Shown: positions 26,317 through 34,612, counted from the stretch's first letter. The stretch: DNA of 45,350 nucleotides from Anaerolineales bacterium (GCA_017882125.1 JADGQC010000003.1:1-45350), one strand, 5' to 3'. Translations and numbers: made by a program. Notes: generated from the letters alone by a model not told the origin.

Positions 26317-28089
26317 CTACATCACATCGGGAGCGGTAATGCCCAAGAGAGATAAAGCGTTGGCAAGGACAATTTTCACCGCGGCGACCAGGCGCAAGCG
26401 TGCATCGCGGACATCGGGAGCAGCCTGCACAACAGGACAGGCATCATAGAAACCCGCAAATGCCCTGGCAATATCATAAGCGATGCTGGCAATCACGAGC
26501 GGCTTGTATTCGGCTGCCGAGCGCTGAACTTCAGCAGGGAAGCGTGAGAGCCAGTCAATCAATTCCACTTCGGCGGGTTCGAGGGAATTGGCAAACTGTG
26601 AATGCGGCAGGTTCGCAGGATCGACGCCCGCTTTCTTCAGGATGGAATTGCAGCGGACATGAGCGTACTGAATGTAGGGTGCGGCCTGCCCATTGAAATC
26701 CAAAGCGGTCTGCCAGTCGAAGGTGACCATTTTCGTATTTTCTCGAGCAAGAATGGGGTACTTTAAGGCTCCCAACCCGACGGCCTTCGACACGCTATCG
26801 AGCTGATCCGCGGTGAGATTAGGGTTCTTCTTTTTCGCTTCCTCCCGGGCTCGGGAGGTGGCCTCACGCAATAAATCTTCCAGCAGGACCACCGTGCCTT
26901 CGCGGGAGGAGACGACGACATTCCCGGGAAGAGTGACCAGTTCATAAGGTACGTGGCTGCATTTCTGGGCCTGGGTGTACCCGGCAATTTCCAGGATCTT
27001 GAAAACCTGCGTAAAATGCAGGCTTTGGCGCACGTCGACTACGTAAACGGATTTAGCCAGGTGCGGGTAATCGCGGAATTTGTGCAAGGTTAATGCCAAG
27101 TCTTCGGTCGCATATAGGGCGGTGCCGTCCGAACGGAGAACGACAGCGGTGCGGTATTGGTCTTTGTTCAAGGCGAGAACCTCGTCAATTTTAACGATCA
27201 CGGCCCCGCCATTGGGACGGTCATCGGTGGCAATACCGCGGCGGACGAGATCCTCCACCATTTCCTTGCCTGGCTTTTCTTCCTGGCTGTTGAAATAATA
27301 AACATCGAAGCGAACGTCGAGGGCGGCGTAGATCTGGCGAAAACCTTCCATCGACCAGGCGCGGGTCCGCTCCCAAAGGGCTACAATCTCGGGGTCACGC
27401 TGATCCCAGCGGGCATAAAGTGCGCGCAATTCCGCTTCGAAAGTGGGATCCTGTTCAATGCGGTGGGCAGCTTCGGCGTAGACCTCCCCCATCCAGCGGG
27501 TGATGTCGGTGGCAGGCTCCTCACCGTTGTGAAACTTCAAGTAACCCCACAACCACTTGATCACGTGCATGCCCATATCACCGGGATAGTTGGCACGGAC
27601 AATGTCGTTACCGGCGAATTCAAGGATGCGGCACAGGGCGTCACCCAGGATGGTGCCACGCAAGTGCCCGACATGGAATGCCTTGTGGGTGTTGGGCTGG
27701 GAGAACTCGATCATGACGAGCTGACCGGTGGCAGGTCCGGAGCCGAAACGGTCTTTTTTATCCAAGACAGAATCGACAACACGGCGGGTGAATTCCTGCG
27801 TGTCGTAATACAGGTTAAGATACCCCATCACGGCTTCAACCCGGCGGATACCGGGAACGTCACTCAGCTGAGCCTTCACCTGGGAGGCAATCTCCTGGGC
27901 ACGGGTGGCGACACCGATTTTTTTACCGAGGCGAGACTCGGCGGCCGCGGTCGAGAAAAAGGAAGTGGACATTCCCCACTCCCCACTAAATGGGAGAGGT
28001 TTCCATTCAAGCGCGGCAAGGGGAATATCATTCTCCTTGCAGAAGGCCTGGATCCTGGTTTCGATGGCGTTTTGTTCTGTCTCAAACAT
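26317..28089 (-). CDS. argS: Arginyl-tRNA synthetase
   Basis: A 590-residue class I aminoacyl-tRNA synthetase that charges tRNA-Arg. The ArgRS-specific N-terminal Add1 domain (1-105) ends in GYLNLYYD; the catalytic domain opens with IEFSQPNTHKAFHVGHLRG, with the HIGH-type motif HVGH at 139-142. The C-terminal helical anticodon-binding domain includes LIDWLSRFPAEVQRSA and ends with LGITAPDVM, a common ArgRS ending. A minus-strand TATAAT box lies about 18 bases upstream of the start codon, in the spacer after the rpsT terminator. Confidence 0.96.
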   Translation of the reverse strand: MFETEQNAIETRIQAFCKENDIPLAALEWKPLPFSGEWGMSTSFFSTAAAESRLGKKIGVATRAQEIASQVKAQLSDVPGIRRVEAVMGYLNLYYDTQEFTRRVVDSVLDKKDRFGSGPATGQLVMIEFSQPNTHKAFHVGHLRGTILGDALCRILEFAGNDIVRANYPGDMGMHVIKWLWGYLKFHNGEEPATDITRWMGEVYAEAAHRIEQDPTFEAELRALYARWDQRDPEIVALWERTRAWSMEGFRQIYAALDVRFDVYYFNSQEEKPGKEMVEDLVRRGIATDDRPNGGAVIVKIDEVLALNKDQYRTAVVLRSDGTALYATEDLALTLHKFRDYPHLAKSVYVVDVRQSLHFTQVFKILEIAGYTQAQKCSHVPYELVTLPGNVVVSSREGTVVLLEDLLREATSRAREEAKKKNPNLTADQLDSVSKAVGLGALKYPILARENTKMVTFDWQTALDFNGQAAPYIQYAHVRCNSILKKAGVDPANLPHSQFANSLEPAEVELIDWLSRFPAEVQRSAAEYKPLVIASIAYDIARAFAGFYDACPVVQAAPDVRDARLRLVAAVKIVLANALSLLGITAPDVM

Positions 28090-28106
28090 AAATCCTCGCG
28101 CCAGAA

Positions 28107-28135
28107 ATTATATCATTTGCCATAACCGGCAAAAA
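28107..28135 (-). promoter_or_regulatory. Candidate argS promoter
   Basis: TTTTTG (28135-28130) and TATAAT (28112-28107) are 17 bases apart on the minus strand, giving a start point near 28100 and a very short leader containing GCGAGGA. The -35 box is part of the T-tract of the rpsT terminator, so the two signals overlap. Confidence 0.45.
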
Positions 28136-28170
28136 ATAAAAACGGGAGGCCCCTCGTTCAGGGCGCTCCC
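28130..28170 (-). terminator. Terminator after rpsT
   Basis: On the minus strand GGGAGCGCCC (28170-28161) pairs with GGGGCCTCCC (28153-28144) around a short loop, with a mismatch, followed by GTTTTTATTTTTT. It lies 27 bases after the rpsT stop. Confidence 0.8.
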
Positions 28171-28196
28171 GCACATAGTTTTTGCAAGCCGCGAAC

Positions 28197-28739
28197 TCAG
28201 GATTCTTTTGTTGCGGCGGTTTTTTTCTTAGCGGTGGTCCTGGCGGCTGATTTCTTAGCCTCGGTTTTTTTGTCCTTCGAGGAGGAGGCAGCGGCGCTCT
28301 TTTTCGCTTTAGAGGAGGCCTTGGATTCATCCATGGATTCAGCGACTTCCGTTTTGGGTTCTTCCACCTTGCGAGCGGTGGTTTTCCGAGGAGCAGCCTT
28401 TTTCCCCTTCGGGGAGGATGTTTTAACCGGCTCCGCAACAACTGGTTCCCCTTCAGCGGGGGCAGCTTCGACAGGAGCGGGGACCATTTTGGCGAATGCT
28501 TTCACCAAGCGGCTCTTCCGGCGGGCAGCGTTATTCTTGTGGATGACGCCATGTTCGGCAGCCCGGTCGAGAGTGCTAATGGCCTGCATAAGAGCAGCCT
28601 TCGATTCGGGAGTGCCTTCATCGAAATTGGTGCGGGCGGTGCGAACGGCGATGCGAGCTTCGCCGCGGTAAACACGGTTGCGCAGACGTTTCTTGTCGTT
28701 CTGGCGGTTACGTTTGATCTGAGACTTGATGTTAGCCAC
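28197..28739 (-). CDS. rpsT: Ribosomal protein bS20 with a long Lys/Ala/Ser-rich C-terminal extension
   Basis: A 180-residue protein, about twice the normal bS20 length. Residues 1-86 are a clear bS20 (MANIKSQIKRNRQNDKKRLRN... HKNNAARRKSRLVKAF), which binds 16S rRNA in the small subunit. Residues about 87-180 are low-complexity, first Pro/Glu/Ala-rich, then repeated Lys-Lys-Ser-Ala and Ala-Ala-Ser-type stretches like histone H1 tails; they are probably disordered and may bind nucleic acid. GGAGG lies about 9 bases before the ATG. No stop or frameshift separates the two parts, so the extension is translated with bS20. About 1.06 kb upstream has no gene and is rich in hairpins. Confidence 0.95.
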   Translation of the reverse strand: MANIKSQIKRNRQNDKKRLRNRVYRGEARIAVRTARTNFDEGTPESKAALMQAISTLDRAAEHGVIHKNNAARRKSRLVKAFAKMVPAPVEAAPAEGEPVVAEPVKTSSPKGKKAAPRKTTARKVEEPKTEVAESMDESKASSKAKKSAAASSSKDKKTEAKKSAARTTAKKKTAATKES

Positions 28740-29804
28740 TACATTCCTCCAAATAATTAAACAATTTCACGGCGCATTATTTTACAGCACGGGGGGGAAT
28801 CTGTCCAGCCCGAAAGAGGAGTGAATTTGCGAGGAAAGAACAGGCGCAGCGTCCCCCCGGATATATTGCTTCCCCGGCAAAGTATTTGTTCCTGAGGAAC
28901 AAACGAGGAACGAAAACATCTCGTTGTTCCTTCATATACATATACCAGGCTGGCGAGATCGTTCCGCGAAACAAACCGAAAACGAATAAATGCCTTTGGA
29001 AAGTTCCCATTTAATATCGGTAATACCCAAGAAATTGTTCGTTAGGAAACCAATTGTAAATTCCCAACGAACCGCCCCACCCTACCCCATTCGGCGCCTC
29101 ATGGCGCCGAACCAGCCGCCCCAAGGGGGTGCTTCCCCATTCGGGGACAATGTCGCGAATAGCAGCTCGAAGCCGCTTCGGCGAGTCCCCAAATACAAGA
29201 CCGGTATTTGGAGAGGGTGTTTTACCTGGATAGTGATGGGGGAACCTTTTGCGGCTCAAACACACGCACCGATGTGTGCGTGAAGAGGAACAATTCTTTT
29301 CCTGTAGGAACACGATTCTTATCGAGAGGATTTTCATTATATGAGCAGCAAAAACCATAGAAATGAATTGATTTGGTGGTTGATCCTGAGGATCAATTGC
29401 CGTACGCAAATATTGGGTTACCAGGAGAGGAATTTTGTGAATTGCCCGAATTAATGTGGAAACTTCGGAGGATGGCGCATGGCTCCGAATAAAAGTCACT
29501 TATTGCGTGATTGTCGCGGGACGAATAGCATCTATATGGTTGTTAAAGTGCGGATGAAGATGTGGATCTATTCAAAACGAAAAAGGATTACCACAGAATG
29601 ATTATAGAATATATGTTCTAGTTTGTCAAGTTCGAGAGGGCGACCGCCAAGGTCGTCCCGACTTTAGCTTCATTGGCAAGCAAAAGGGCCACCCATTCTC
29701 CAACAACGGGGATCATATGGGTCACCCCTACTGGAGGACGTTATATGGAAAATTGCCAACAGCACCCAAAAAGCTGGCGGCAGTTAATAGGGTAAAATAT
29801 TCAC
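28740..29804. other. Gene-free, hairpin-rich spacer between divergent rpsT and recG
   Basis: About 1065 bases without a convincing gene. Inverted repeats are unusually dense: 28885-28903 (TTTGTTCCTGAGGAACAAA), 28895-28907 with 28920-28931 (AGGAACAAACGAG and CTCGTTGTTCCT, one bulge), 29090-29111 (TTCGGCGCC, loop TCAT), 29134-29147 (TCCCC, loop ATTC), 29189-29211 (CCAAATAC/GTATTTGG), 29263-29282 (CACGCAC/GTGCGTG), 29380-29396 (TTGATCC, loop TGA), 29638-29659 (GGGCGACC/GGTCGTCCC). GTTCCT or its complement occurs six times between 28888 and 29312. The first two hairpins share one arm and cannot form together. A possible rpsT -10 box (TAAAAT, minus strand) is at 28784-28779. I could not match the region to tmRNA, RNase P RNA, SRP RNA or a tRNA. 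Confidence 0.6.
29793..29798 (+). promoter_or_regulatory. -10 box of a probable leaderless recG promoter
   Basis: TAAAAT is followed by ATTCAC and then the ATG at 29805. The spacing places the predicted transcription start at the start codon, and no ribosome-binding site is visible. No convincing -35 box lies 16-18 bases upstream. Confidence 0.4.
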
Positions 29805-32801
29805 ATGCAATCTTCCATTGAAAAACTGCGGAAGTTCTTCCGCCTTGAACATGAAAACGGGTATACGAATAAGGCTGTGATCGGCGGGTTAGCGAGTGTG
29901 CTGAATTTGTGGGAAGGGGAGGCACGCAATGACAAGCTACCGGAGGAGATCGTCCAGGCAACCGCGGCAACATTAAAGGCCTATGCCGAGCGAAGCCCCG
30001 AGGAGCGGCTTGAATCCCTGAAAGCCCTATGGAGGCAAATATCGGACAAAGTGCCAGAAGCGGCGTTGACGAAGAAGACCACCCCCGCAAAGTTCGTTCC
30101 AGCACCTGCCAAAGTCCACCCGCAAAGTGAACCTGCCATGGGGCAAATGCAGCCCTCGCAACCGCAGCCAAAACCGGCACCAAGCGCGGGACAGACTCAA
30201 TCTGCGGAAAGTGAATCACCTACAGAAACTTTCCCGGTGCAAACTCAAACCACAAAACCCGATGAACAGCCTGCCCCAAGCCTGGCACAACATCAACCCG
30301 CGAAGGTAGAGTCTCAGACAATACCGGTCGTGGAAAACCTGCAAGCGATGCAGATTGAGCCTCAACTGGTGCCTGTGGTGTCACAGCCAGCCAGAATACC
30401 AGCGGAAACAGTGCCAGAACCAGCAGCAGATAAACCGCAACCCAACCAAGCGGAGGAAAAGGCACAGGTTGGACAAAACGAAGAAGAAGGCATACCGGAA
30501 CCAGAAGCTCCTCCGAATGTGCCGATGCCCGCGGGGGAACTAGTTACGATTGATGCAGAACAAAATCCGGTAAGCGGGGTGCCAGGAGCGGGCCCGGAAG
30601 CAGAGTCGACTGCTCAAAACATAAAAATTGAACCGGCTACAAGCCGAGCCCCCACCCGGTCGCAACGACCAAAGGGGGCGATGCCAGGCCGCGCCGAAGC
30701 TCATCCGGGCGGCGTGACCAGTAAACGACCGATCGCCCTGAACGCGTCGCTAACCGTCCTGGCTGGGGTTGGACCCAAGCACGCTGCCATGCTGACCCGC
30801 CTGGGACTCAATAACCTGGGAGACATGCTCTACAATTATCCACGCCGCTACGAGGATTACAGCAAACTCAAACCCATCCGGGAAGTATTCTACGGCGAGG
30901 TGCTGACCGTGATCGGCGAGGTCACATCAATCACCTCACGGCAGGCATACGGGCGGAAAATGACCATCGTGGATGCCGTGATCAACGACGGGACAGGGGG
31001 ATTGCGCCTGACCTGGTACAACAAGCCCTGGCTGGTCAATCAAATAAAAGTAGGCGAGGCGCTTTCAGTTTCCGGCAAGGTGGACCAGTACCTGGGGCGC
31101 CTGGTGATGAAAAGCCCGGAGTGGGAACCCGTGGAAGTGGAGAACCTGCATACCAACCGGATCGTACCAATCTATGCGCTGACTGCAAACGTTTCCCAAA
31201 AGTGGCTGCGGACCTTGATGAGGCAGGTGGTGACCTATTGGGCGCCCAAACTGACCGACCACCTGCCCGAACGCATCCGACAGTCAGCGACCCTTCCAGA
31301 CTTGGGAACGGCACTACTGCAGGCGCATTTTCCCGATTCAGATGCCAAGCTGCAGGCAGCACGGCAGCGCCTGGCGTTCGATGAGATCTTTTTCCTGCAA
31401 ACCGGGGTGCTGCGACAACGGCGGGACTGGCAGTCAGCTCCAGGGCGAATATTTGAAGTTGATGAACCATGGATGGAAGCACGACTGGCTGCCCTGCCCT
31501 TTGCCCTGACGACTGCCCAGAAAAAATCGATGGATGACATCCGCTCCGACCTGAAATCCGGCAAGCCAATGAACCGACTGCTGCAAGGCGACGTGGGATC
31601 AGGTAAAACCGTGGTAGCGGCACTGGCGGCTGCGATGGTGAACCAGGGAGGAGCGCAGGCTGCCATCATGGCGCCAACGTCCATCCTGGCAGATCAGCAC
31701 TACCGCACATTCAAAAACGTACTGGCGGGTGAAAAAGGACCACTCAAACCAGATGAAATCCGCTTACTGGTGGGCGATACTTCGGCTGGGGATAAAGAGG
31801 GCATCCGGGCTGGGCTGGCGAGCGGAGTCATCAAAATCGTGATCGGCACTCATGCCCTGATCGAAGACCCGGTCACATTCGCGGACCTGCAGTACGTGGT
31901 GGTGGACGAGCAGCACCGATTTGGAGTGGAACAGCGGGCGGCTCTGCGTTCCAAGGGCACCAACCCGCACCTGCTGGTGATGACTGCCACACCCATCCCA
32001 CGTTCGCTGGCACTGACCCTGTACGGCGACCTGGACCTTTCGGTGATGGACGAGTTGCCACCCGGGCGCCAAACCATCCCCACGCACATCCTGACTCCGG
32101 TGGAACGGGAACGTGCTTATACCATTGTGCGAAGCCAGGTGAATGAGGGGCACCAGGCGTTCATCATCTATCCGCTGGTGGAAGAAAGCGAAAAAAGTGA
32201 ACTGCTGGCTGCCACCCAGGAACACGAACATCTGCAAAAAGAAATCTTCCCGGACCTGAAGCTGGGCCTACTGCATGGACGGATGAAGGGCGATGAAAAA
32301 GATGCGGTAATGCTGGCATTTCGCGAGAAACAATTCGACATTCTCGTCTCGACCACGGTAGTGGAAGTGGGCGTGGACGTGCCAAATGCCACTGTGATGT
32401 TAATCGAAGGGGCGAACCGTTTCGGGCTGGCGCAACTGCACCAGTTACGCGGACGGGTGGGACGCAGCGAAGCCCAGTCGTTTTGCCTGCTGATCCCCGA
32501 ACACGAGGATGCCGCTGAGAACGAACGCCTGAAAGCGATGGTTGAAACCAACGACGGCTTTATCCTGGCGGAACGCGACCTTCAGCAAAGAGGTCCCGGA
32601 GAATTCCTGGGAACACGGCAGGCAGGGTACGCAACCACCCTGAAGATGGCCAGCCTGAGCGACATCAAATTAATCGAAAAAGCCCGCACGGAAGCTCAGG
32701 CCCTTTTCGCGCGTGACCCCGATCTAAAAGATCCCGAAAACAGCCTGCTGGCTGAAGCGCTTGGGCGCTTCTGGGGCAGCGGGAAAGGAGATATGAGTTA
32801 G
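29805..32801 (+). CDS. recG: ATP-dependent DNA helicase RecG with a ~300-residue N-terminal extension
   Basis: A 998-residue protein; usual RecG is about 680-830. Residues 1-90 form a helical, charged domain (KLRKFFRLEHENGYTNKAV...). Residues about 95-305 are a Pro/Gln/Glu-rich low-complexity linker. RecG proper starts near 307 with the wedge-domain LTVLAGVGPKHAAMLTRLGL and NYPRRYEDYS. The motor has Walker A GDVGSGKT (about 595-602), DEQH box VVVDEQHRFGVEQ (about 697-709), TATPIPRSLALTLYGDLD, and the C-terminal QLHQLRGRVGRSEAQS and QQRGPGEFLGTRQAG blocks. RecG remodels stalled forks and Holliday junctions. The start has no Shine-Dalgarno but a -10 box 6 bases upstream. coaD begins one base after the stop. 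Confidence 0.93.
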   Translation: MQSSIEKLRKFFRLEHENGYTNKAVIGGLASVLNLWEGEARNDKLPEEIVQATAATLKAYAERSPEERLESLKALWRQISDKVPEAALTKKTTPAKFVPAPAKVHPQSEPAMGQMQPSQPQPKPAPSAGQTQSAESESPTETFPVQTQTTKPDEQPAPSLAQHQPAKVESQTIPVVENLQAMQIEPQLVPVVSQPARIPAETVPEPAADKPQPNQAEEKAQVGQNEEEGIPEPEAPPNVPMPAGELVTIDAEQNPVSGVPGAGPEAESTAQNIKIEPATSRAPTRSQRPKGAMPGRAEAHPGGVTSKRPIALNASLTVLAGVGPKHAAMLTRLGLNNLGDMLYNYPRRYEDYSKLKPIREVFYGEVLTVIGEVTSITSRQAYGRKMTIVDAVINDGTGGLRLTWYNKPWLVNQIKVGEALSVSGKVDQYLGRLVMKSPEWEPVEVENLHTNRIVPIYALTANVSQKWLRTLMRQVVTYWAPKLTDHLPERIRQSATLPDLGTALLQAHFPDSDAKLQAARQRLAFDEIFFLQTGVLRQRRDWQSAPGRIFEVDEPWMEARLAALPFALTTAQKKSMDDIRSDLKSGKPMNRLLQGDVGSGKTVVAALAAAMVNQGGAQAAIMAPTSILADQHYRTFKNVLAGEKGPLKPDEIRLLVGDTSAGDKEGIRAGLASGVIKIVIGTHALIEDPVTFADLQYVVVDEQHRFGVEQRAALRSKGTNPHLLVMTATPIPRSLALTLYGDLDLSVMDELPPGRQTIPTHILTPVERERAYTIVRSQVNEGHQAFIIYPLVEESEKSELLAATQEHEHLQKEIFPDLKLGLLHGRMKGDEKDAVMLAFREKQFDILVSTTVVEVGVDVPNATVMLIEGANRFGLAQLHQLRGRVGRSEAQSFCLLIPEHEDAAENERLKAMVETNDGFILAERDLQQRGPGEFLGTRQAGYATTLKMASLSDIKLIEKARTEAQALFARDPDLKDPENSLLAEALGRFWGSGKGDMS

Positions 32802-32802
32802 G

Positions 32803-33321
32803 ATGATACGTGCACTTTTCCCCGGAACTTTCGACCCGATCCATTTCGGACATATCGACATCGCCAAACGGGCTGTCCGCATCTTTGATGAACTGGTGGT
32901 GGCGGTATATGACCGGCCGCTCAAGAGCTTGATGTTCCTGCCGGAAGAACGAATTGAGCTGGTGAAGGAAGCCTTCAAGGGCATTCCGAAGATCAGCATC
33001 ACCGGTTACAGCGGCATGACCGTGGAGTTCTGCCGGCAGATCAACGCCCAGGTGATCGTGCGCGGCCTGCGGGTCTTTTCGGATTTCGAATTTGAATTCC
33101 GCATGGCGCTGGCCAATCACCGCCTGGCACCGGACATCGAAAGCGTGGCCTTCATCACCGACGAGGACCACACCTTCCTTTCGTCCACCACCGTGCGAGA
33201 GATCGCAAGCCTGGGCGGGGACGTATCGAGCATGGTGCCAGCGCACGTGGAAGCGGCGCTCAAAAACAAGGTCAAAGACCTGAGCGACCAGCAGTTACGT
33301 CCGTTCGGTATTAAAGTATAA
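32803..33321 (+). CDS. coaD: Pantetheine-phosphate adenylyltransferase
   Basis: A 172-residue nucleotidyltransferase that makes dephospho-CoA from phosphopantetheine and ATP. The N-terminal ALFPGTFDPIHFGHIDIAKRA contains the HxGH nucleotide-binding motif (14-17), and the C-terminal FLSSTTVREIASLGGDVSSMVP is the typical ISSTxVR block. Length is close to normal (about 160). It starts one base after the recG stop, so it is probably co-transcribed with recG and the small coiled-coil gene 36 bases downstream. Confidence 0.95.
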   Translation: MIRALFPGTFDPIHFGHIDIAKRAVRIFDELVVAVYDRPLKSLMFLPEERIELVKEAFKGIPKISITGYSGMTVEFCRQINAQVIVRGLRVFSDFEFEFRMALANHRLAPDIESVAFITDEDHTFLSSTTVREIASLGGDVSSMVPAHVEAALKNKVKDLSDQQLRPFGIKV

Positions 33322-33357
33322 TTAGAACAGACCGCCCTGGTTCCTGCGGAGGAGACG

Positions 33358-33834
33358 ATGGATATTCTTCACCTGATAGACCGCCTGGAAGAACTCTTTA
33401 ATACCAGCCGCCCCATCCCGTTGACACACAACGTGATCGTGGACGAAGACAAGTTCCTGGACCTCATCGACCAGATGAGAATCTCGGTACCTGAAGAGGT
33501 AAAGAAAGCCCAGCAGGTCTTTTCGCAAAAAGACCGGATGATGGCGCAGGCACAGGAAGAAGCCACACGAACGCTACAGCTGGCGCGTGACAAAGCCGAT
33601 GCACTGGTGGAGAAAGAAGTGCTCGTACAGGATGCACAGAGGCGCGCCAGCCAGATCATCGACCAGGCACGAATGGACGCCGAGAATATCAAGTCGGGCG
33701 CAGACCAGTATGCCCTGGACGCTTTAATGGGGCTGCAGACCGAACTAGAACACCTGAGCAACCAGGCGCAAAACGGGGTGCAGGTGCTGCTACAGAAAAA
33801 GATCCCACCGGAACCGGTGAGTCAGCAGAAATAA
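33358..33834 (+). CDS. Small alpha-helical coiled-coil protein, DivIVA/ATPase-subunit-B-like
   Basis: A 158-residue soluble protein. Residues 1-50 resemble the short N-terminal segment of a family seen near coaD in Gram-positive-type genomes (ILHLIDRLEELFNTSRPIPL... DKFLDLIDQMR). Residues about 50-125 are a long charged helix rich in Ala/Gln/Glu/Arg (QAQEEATRTLQLARDKADAL), predicted to form a coiled coil like the F-ATPase b subunit or DivIVA, but without a membrane anchor. The function is unknown. GGAGGAG precedes the ATG. It is the last gene of the recG-coaD unit and ends at a shared terminator with lexA. Confidence 0.7.
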   Translation: MDILHLIDRLEELFNTSRPIPLTHNVIVDEDKFLDLIDQMRISVPEEVKKAQQVFSQKDRMMAQAQEEATRTLQLARDKADALVEKEVLVQDAQRRASQIIDQARMDAENIKSGADQYALDALMGLQTELEHLSNQAQNGVQVLLQKKIPPEPVSQQK

Positions 33835-33837
33835 TCG

Positions 33838-33872
33838 AAAAGCCTCCGCAGAACTGCGGAGGCTTTATTTTT
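33838..33872. terminator. Bidirectional terminator between the coiled-coil gene and lexA
   Basis: AGCCTCCGCA (33841-33850) pairs perfectly with TGCGGAGGCT (33855-33864) around GAAC. A T-rich tail (TTATTTTT) follows on the plus strand, and AAA before the stem gives a short T run on the minus strand. It lies between convergent stops at 33834 and 33895. Confidence 0.85.
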
Positions 33873-33894
33873 AGTACTTAATCCGACGCTGGTT

Positions 33895-34569
33895 TTACAA
33901 GGCGACGCTGCCCACATTACGAATGACCATCACCACTTTACCCTTGATCTCAAGCGGTTCAGCCTTGTCGATCATGATCGGCTTCATGGTGGGGTTGGCA
34001 GGCTGGAGCCGGTAGTGCTCCTTTTCCTTGAAGAAATATTTAAGGGTGGTCTCGTCACGATTTGGCAGCCATATGGCGACCATTTCACCGTTATTGGCCT
34101 TGACAGCAGGCTTTATTATGACGATGTCACCATCATTGATCATAGCGTCGATCATCGACTCGCCTTTGACCTTGAGGGCGAAAAGTTCACTGCCCTTTTC
34201 ACCGACAGGGAGCAGGCTGCGGGCTACGTCGACTGCGTCCATTTCGTTGCCGATGCCGAGATAGTTGGCACCCGGGGCGGGGACAAGCATGGGCTCACCG
34301 GCGGCAATCGGACCGAGGATGGGAATCTTCAACAGATCCTTGCTGACCGGATCCGTGAGACGGACGGCGCGCGAGAATTTTGCGTCGCGCTCGATAAGAC
34401 CCATCTCAGTCAACTGCTTTAAGTAGTAGGTAACGACGGAGGTGGAGGTAATCCCAACCGCCTCACCGATTTCACGGATGGAGGGAGGGTAGCCCGTACT
34501 CAGCCTTTCATTGAGATACTCGATTATTTTCTTATGGCGTTCTGTCAAACCTCTGCGAGTTCTGACCAT
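33895..34569 (-). CDS. lexA: SOS repressor LexA
   Basis: A 224-residue repressor-protease. A winged helix-turn-helix (about 28-70, PPSIREIGEAVGITSTSVVTYY) is followed by the self-cleavage site Ala90-Gly91 (GPIAAGEPM), catalytic Ser138 (KVKGESMIDAMINDGD) and Lys177 (TTLKYF). It silences DNA-damage genes until RecA filaments trigger its cleavage. AAGGAAGG precedes the ATG. Its own promoter contains a Gram-positive-type SOS box, so autoregulation is expected. The gene converges on the recG-coaD unit. Confidence 0.96.
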   Translation of the reverse strand: MVRTRRGLTERHKKIIEYLNERLSTGYPPSIREIGEAVGITSTSVVTYYLKQLTEMGLIERDAKFSRAVRLTDPVSKDLLKIPILGPIAAGEPMLVPAPGANYLGIGNEMDAVDVARSLLPVGEKGSELFALKVKGESMIDAMINDGDIVIIKPAVKANNGEMVAIWLPNRDETTLKYFFKEKEHYRLQPANPTMKPIMIDKAEPLEIKGKVVMVIRNVGSVAL

Positions 34570-34612
34570 TTGAACCTTCCTTTCTAATGATGCCAGCCAA
34601 ACATTTGTGCTA

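Noticed and set aside
27157-28125. A 322-codon plus-strand frame opposite argS
   Set aside because: It is antisense to a clear argS gene, and its composition is explained by argS codon use. No ribosome-binding site or family motif.
28777-29010. A 77-codon minus-strand frame directly upstream of rpsT
   Set aside because: It covers the two competing hairpins, has no recognisable domain or ribosome-binding site, and its frame follows palindrome sequence.
29011-29499. A 162-codon minus-strand frame in the rpsT-recG spacer
   Set aside because: It starts with GTG, has no ribosome-binding site, runs through several perfect hairpins, and its translation shows no recognisable domain. Treated as non-coding.
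28740-29804. Possible tmRNA, RNase P RNA, SRP RNA, 6S RNA or tRNA in the large spacer
   Set aside because: I looked for the conserved words of these RNAs, including the tRNA T-loop, on both strands and found none convincing. A covariance-model search would be decisive.
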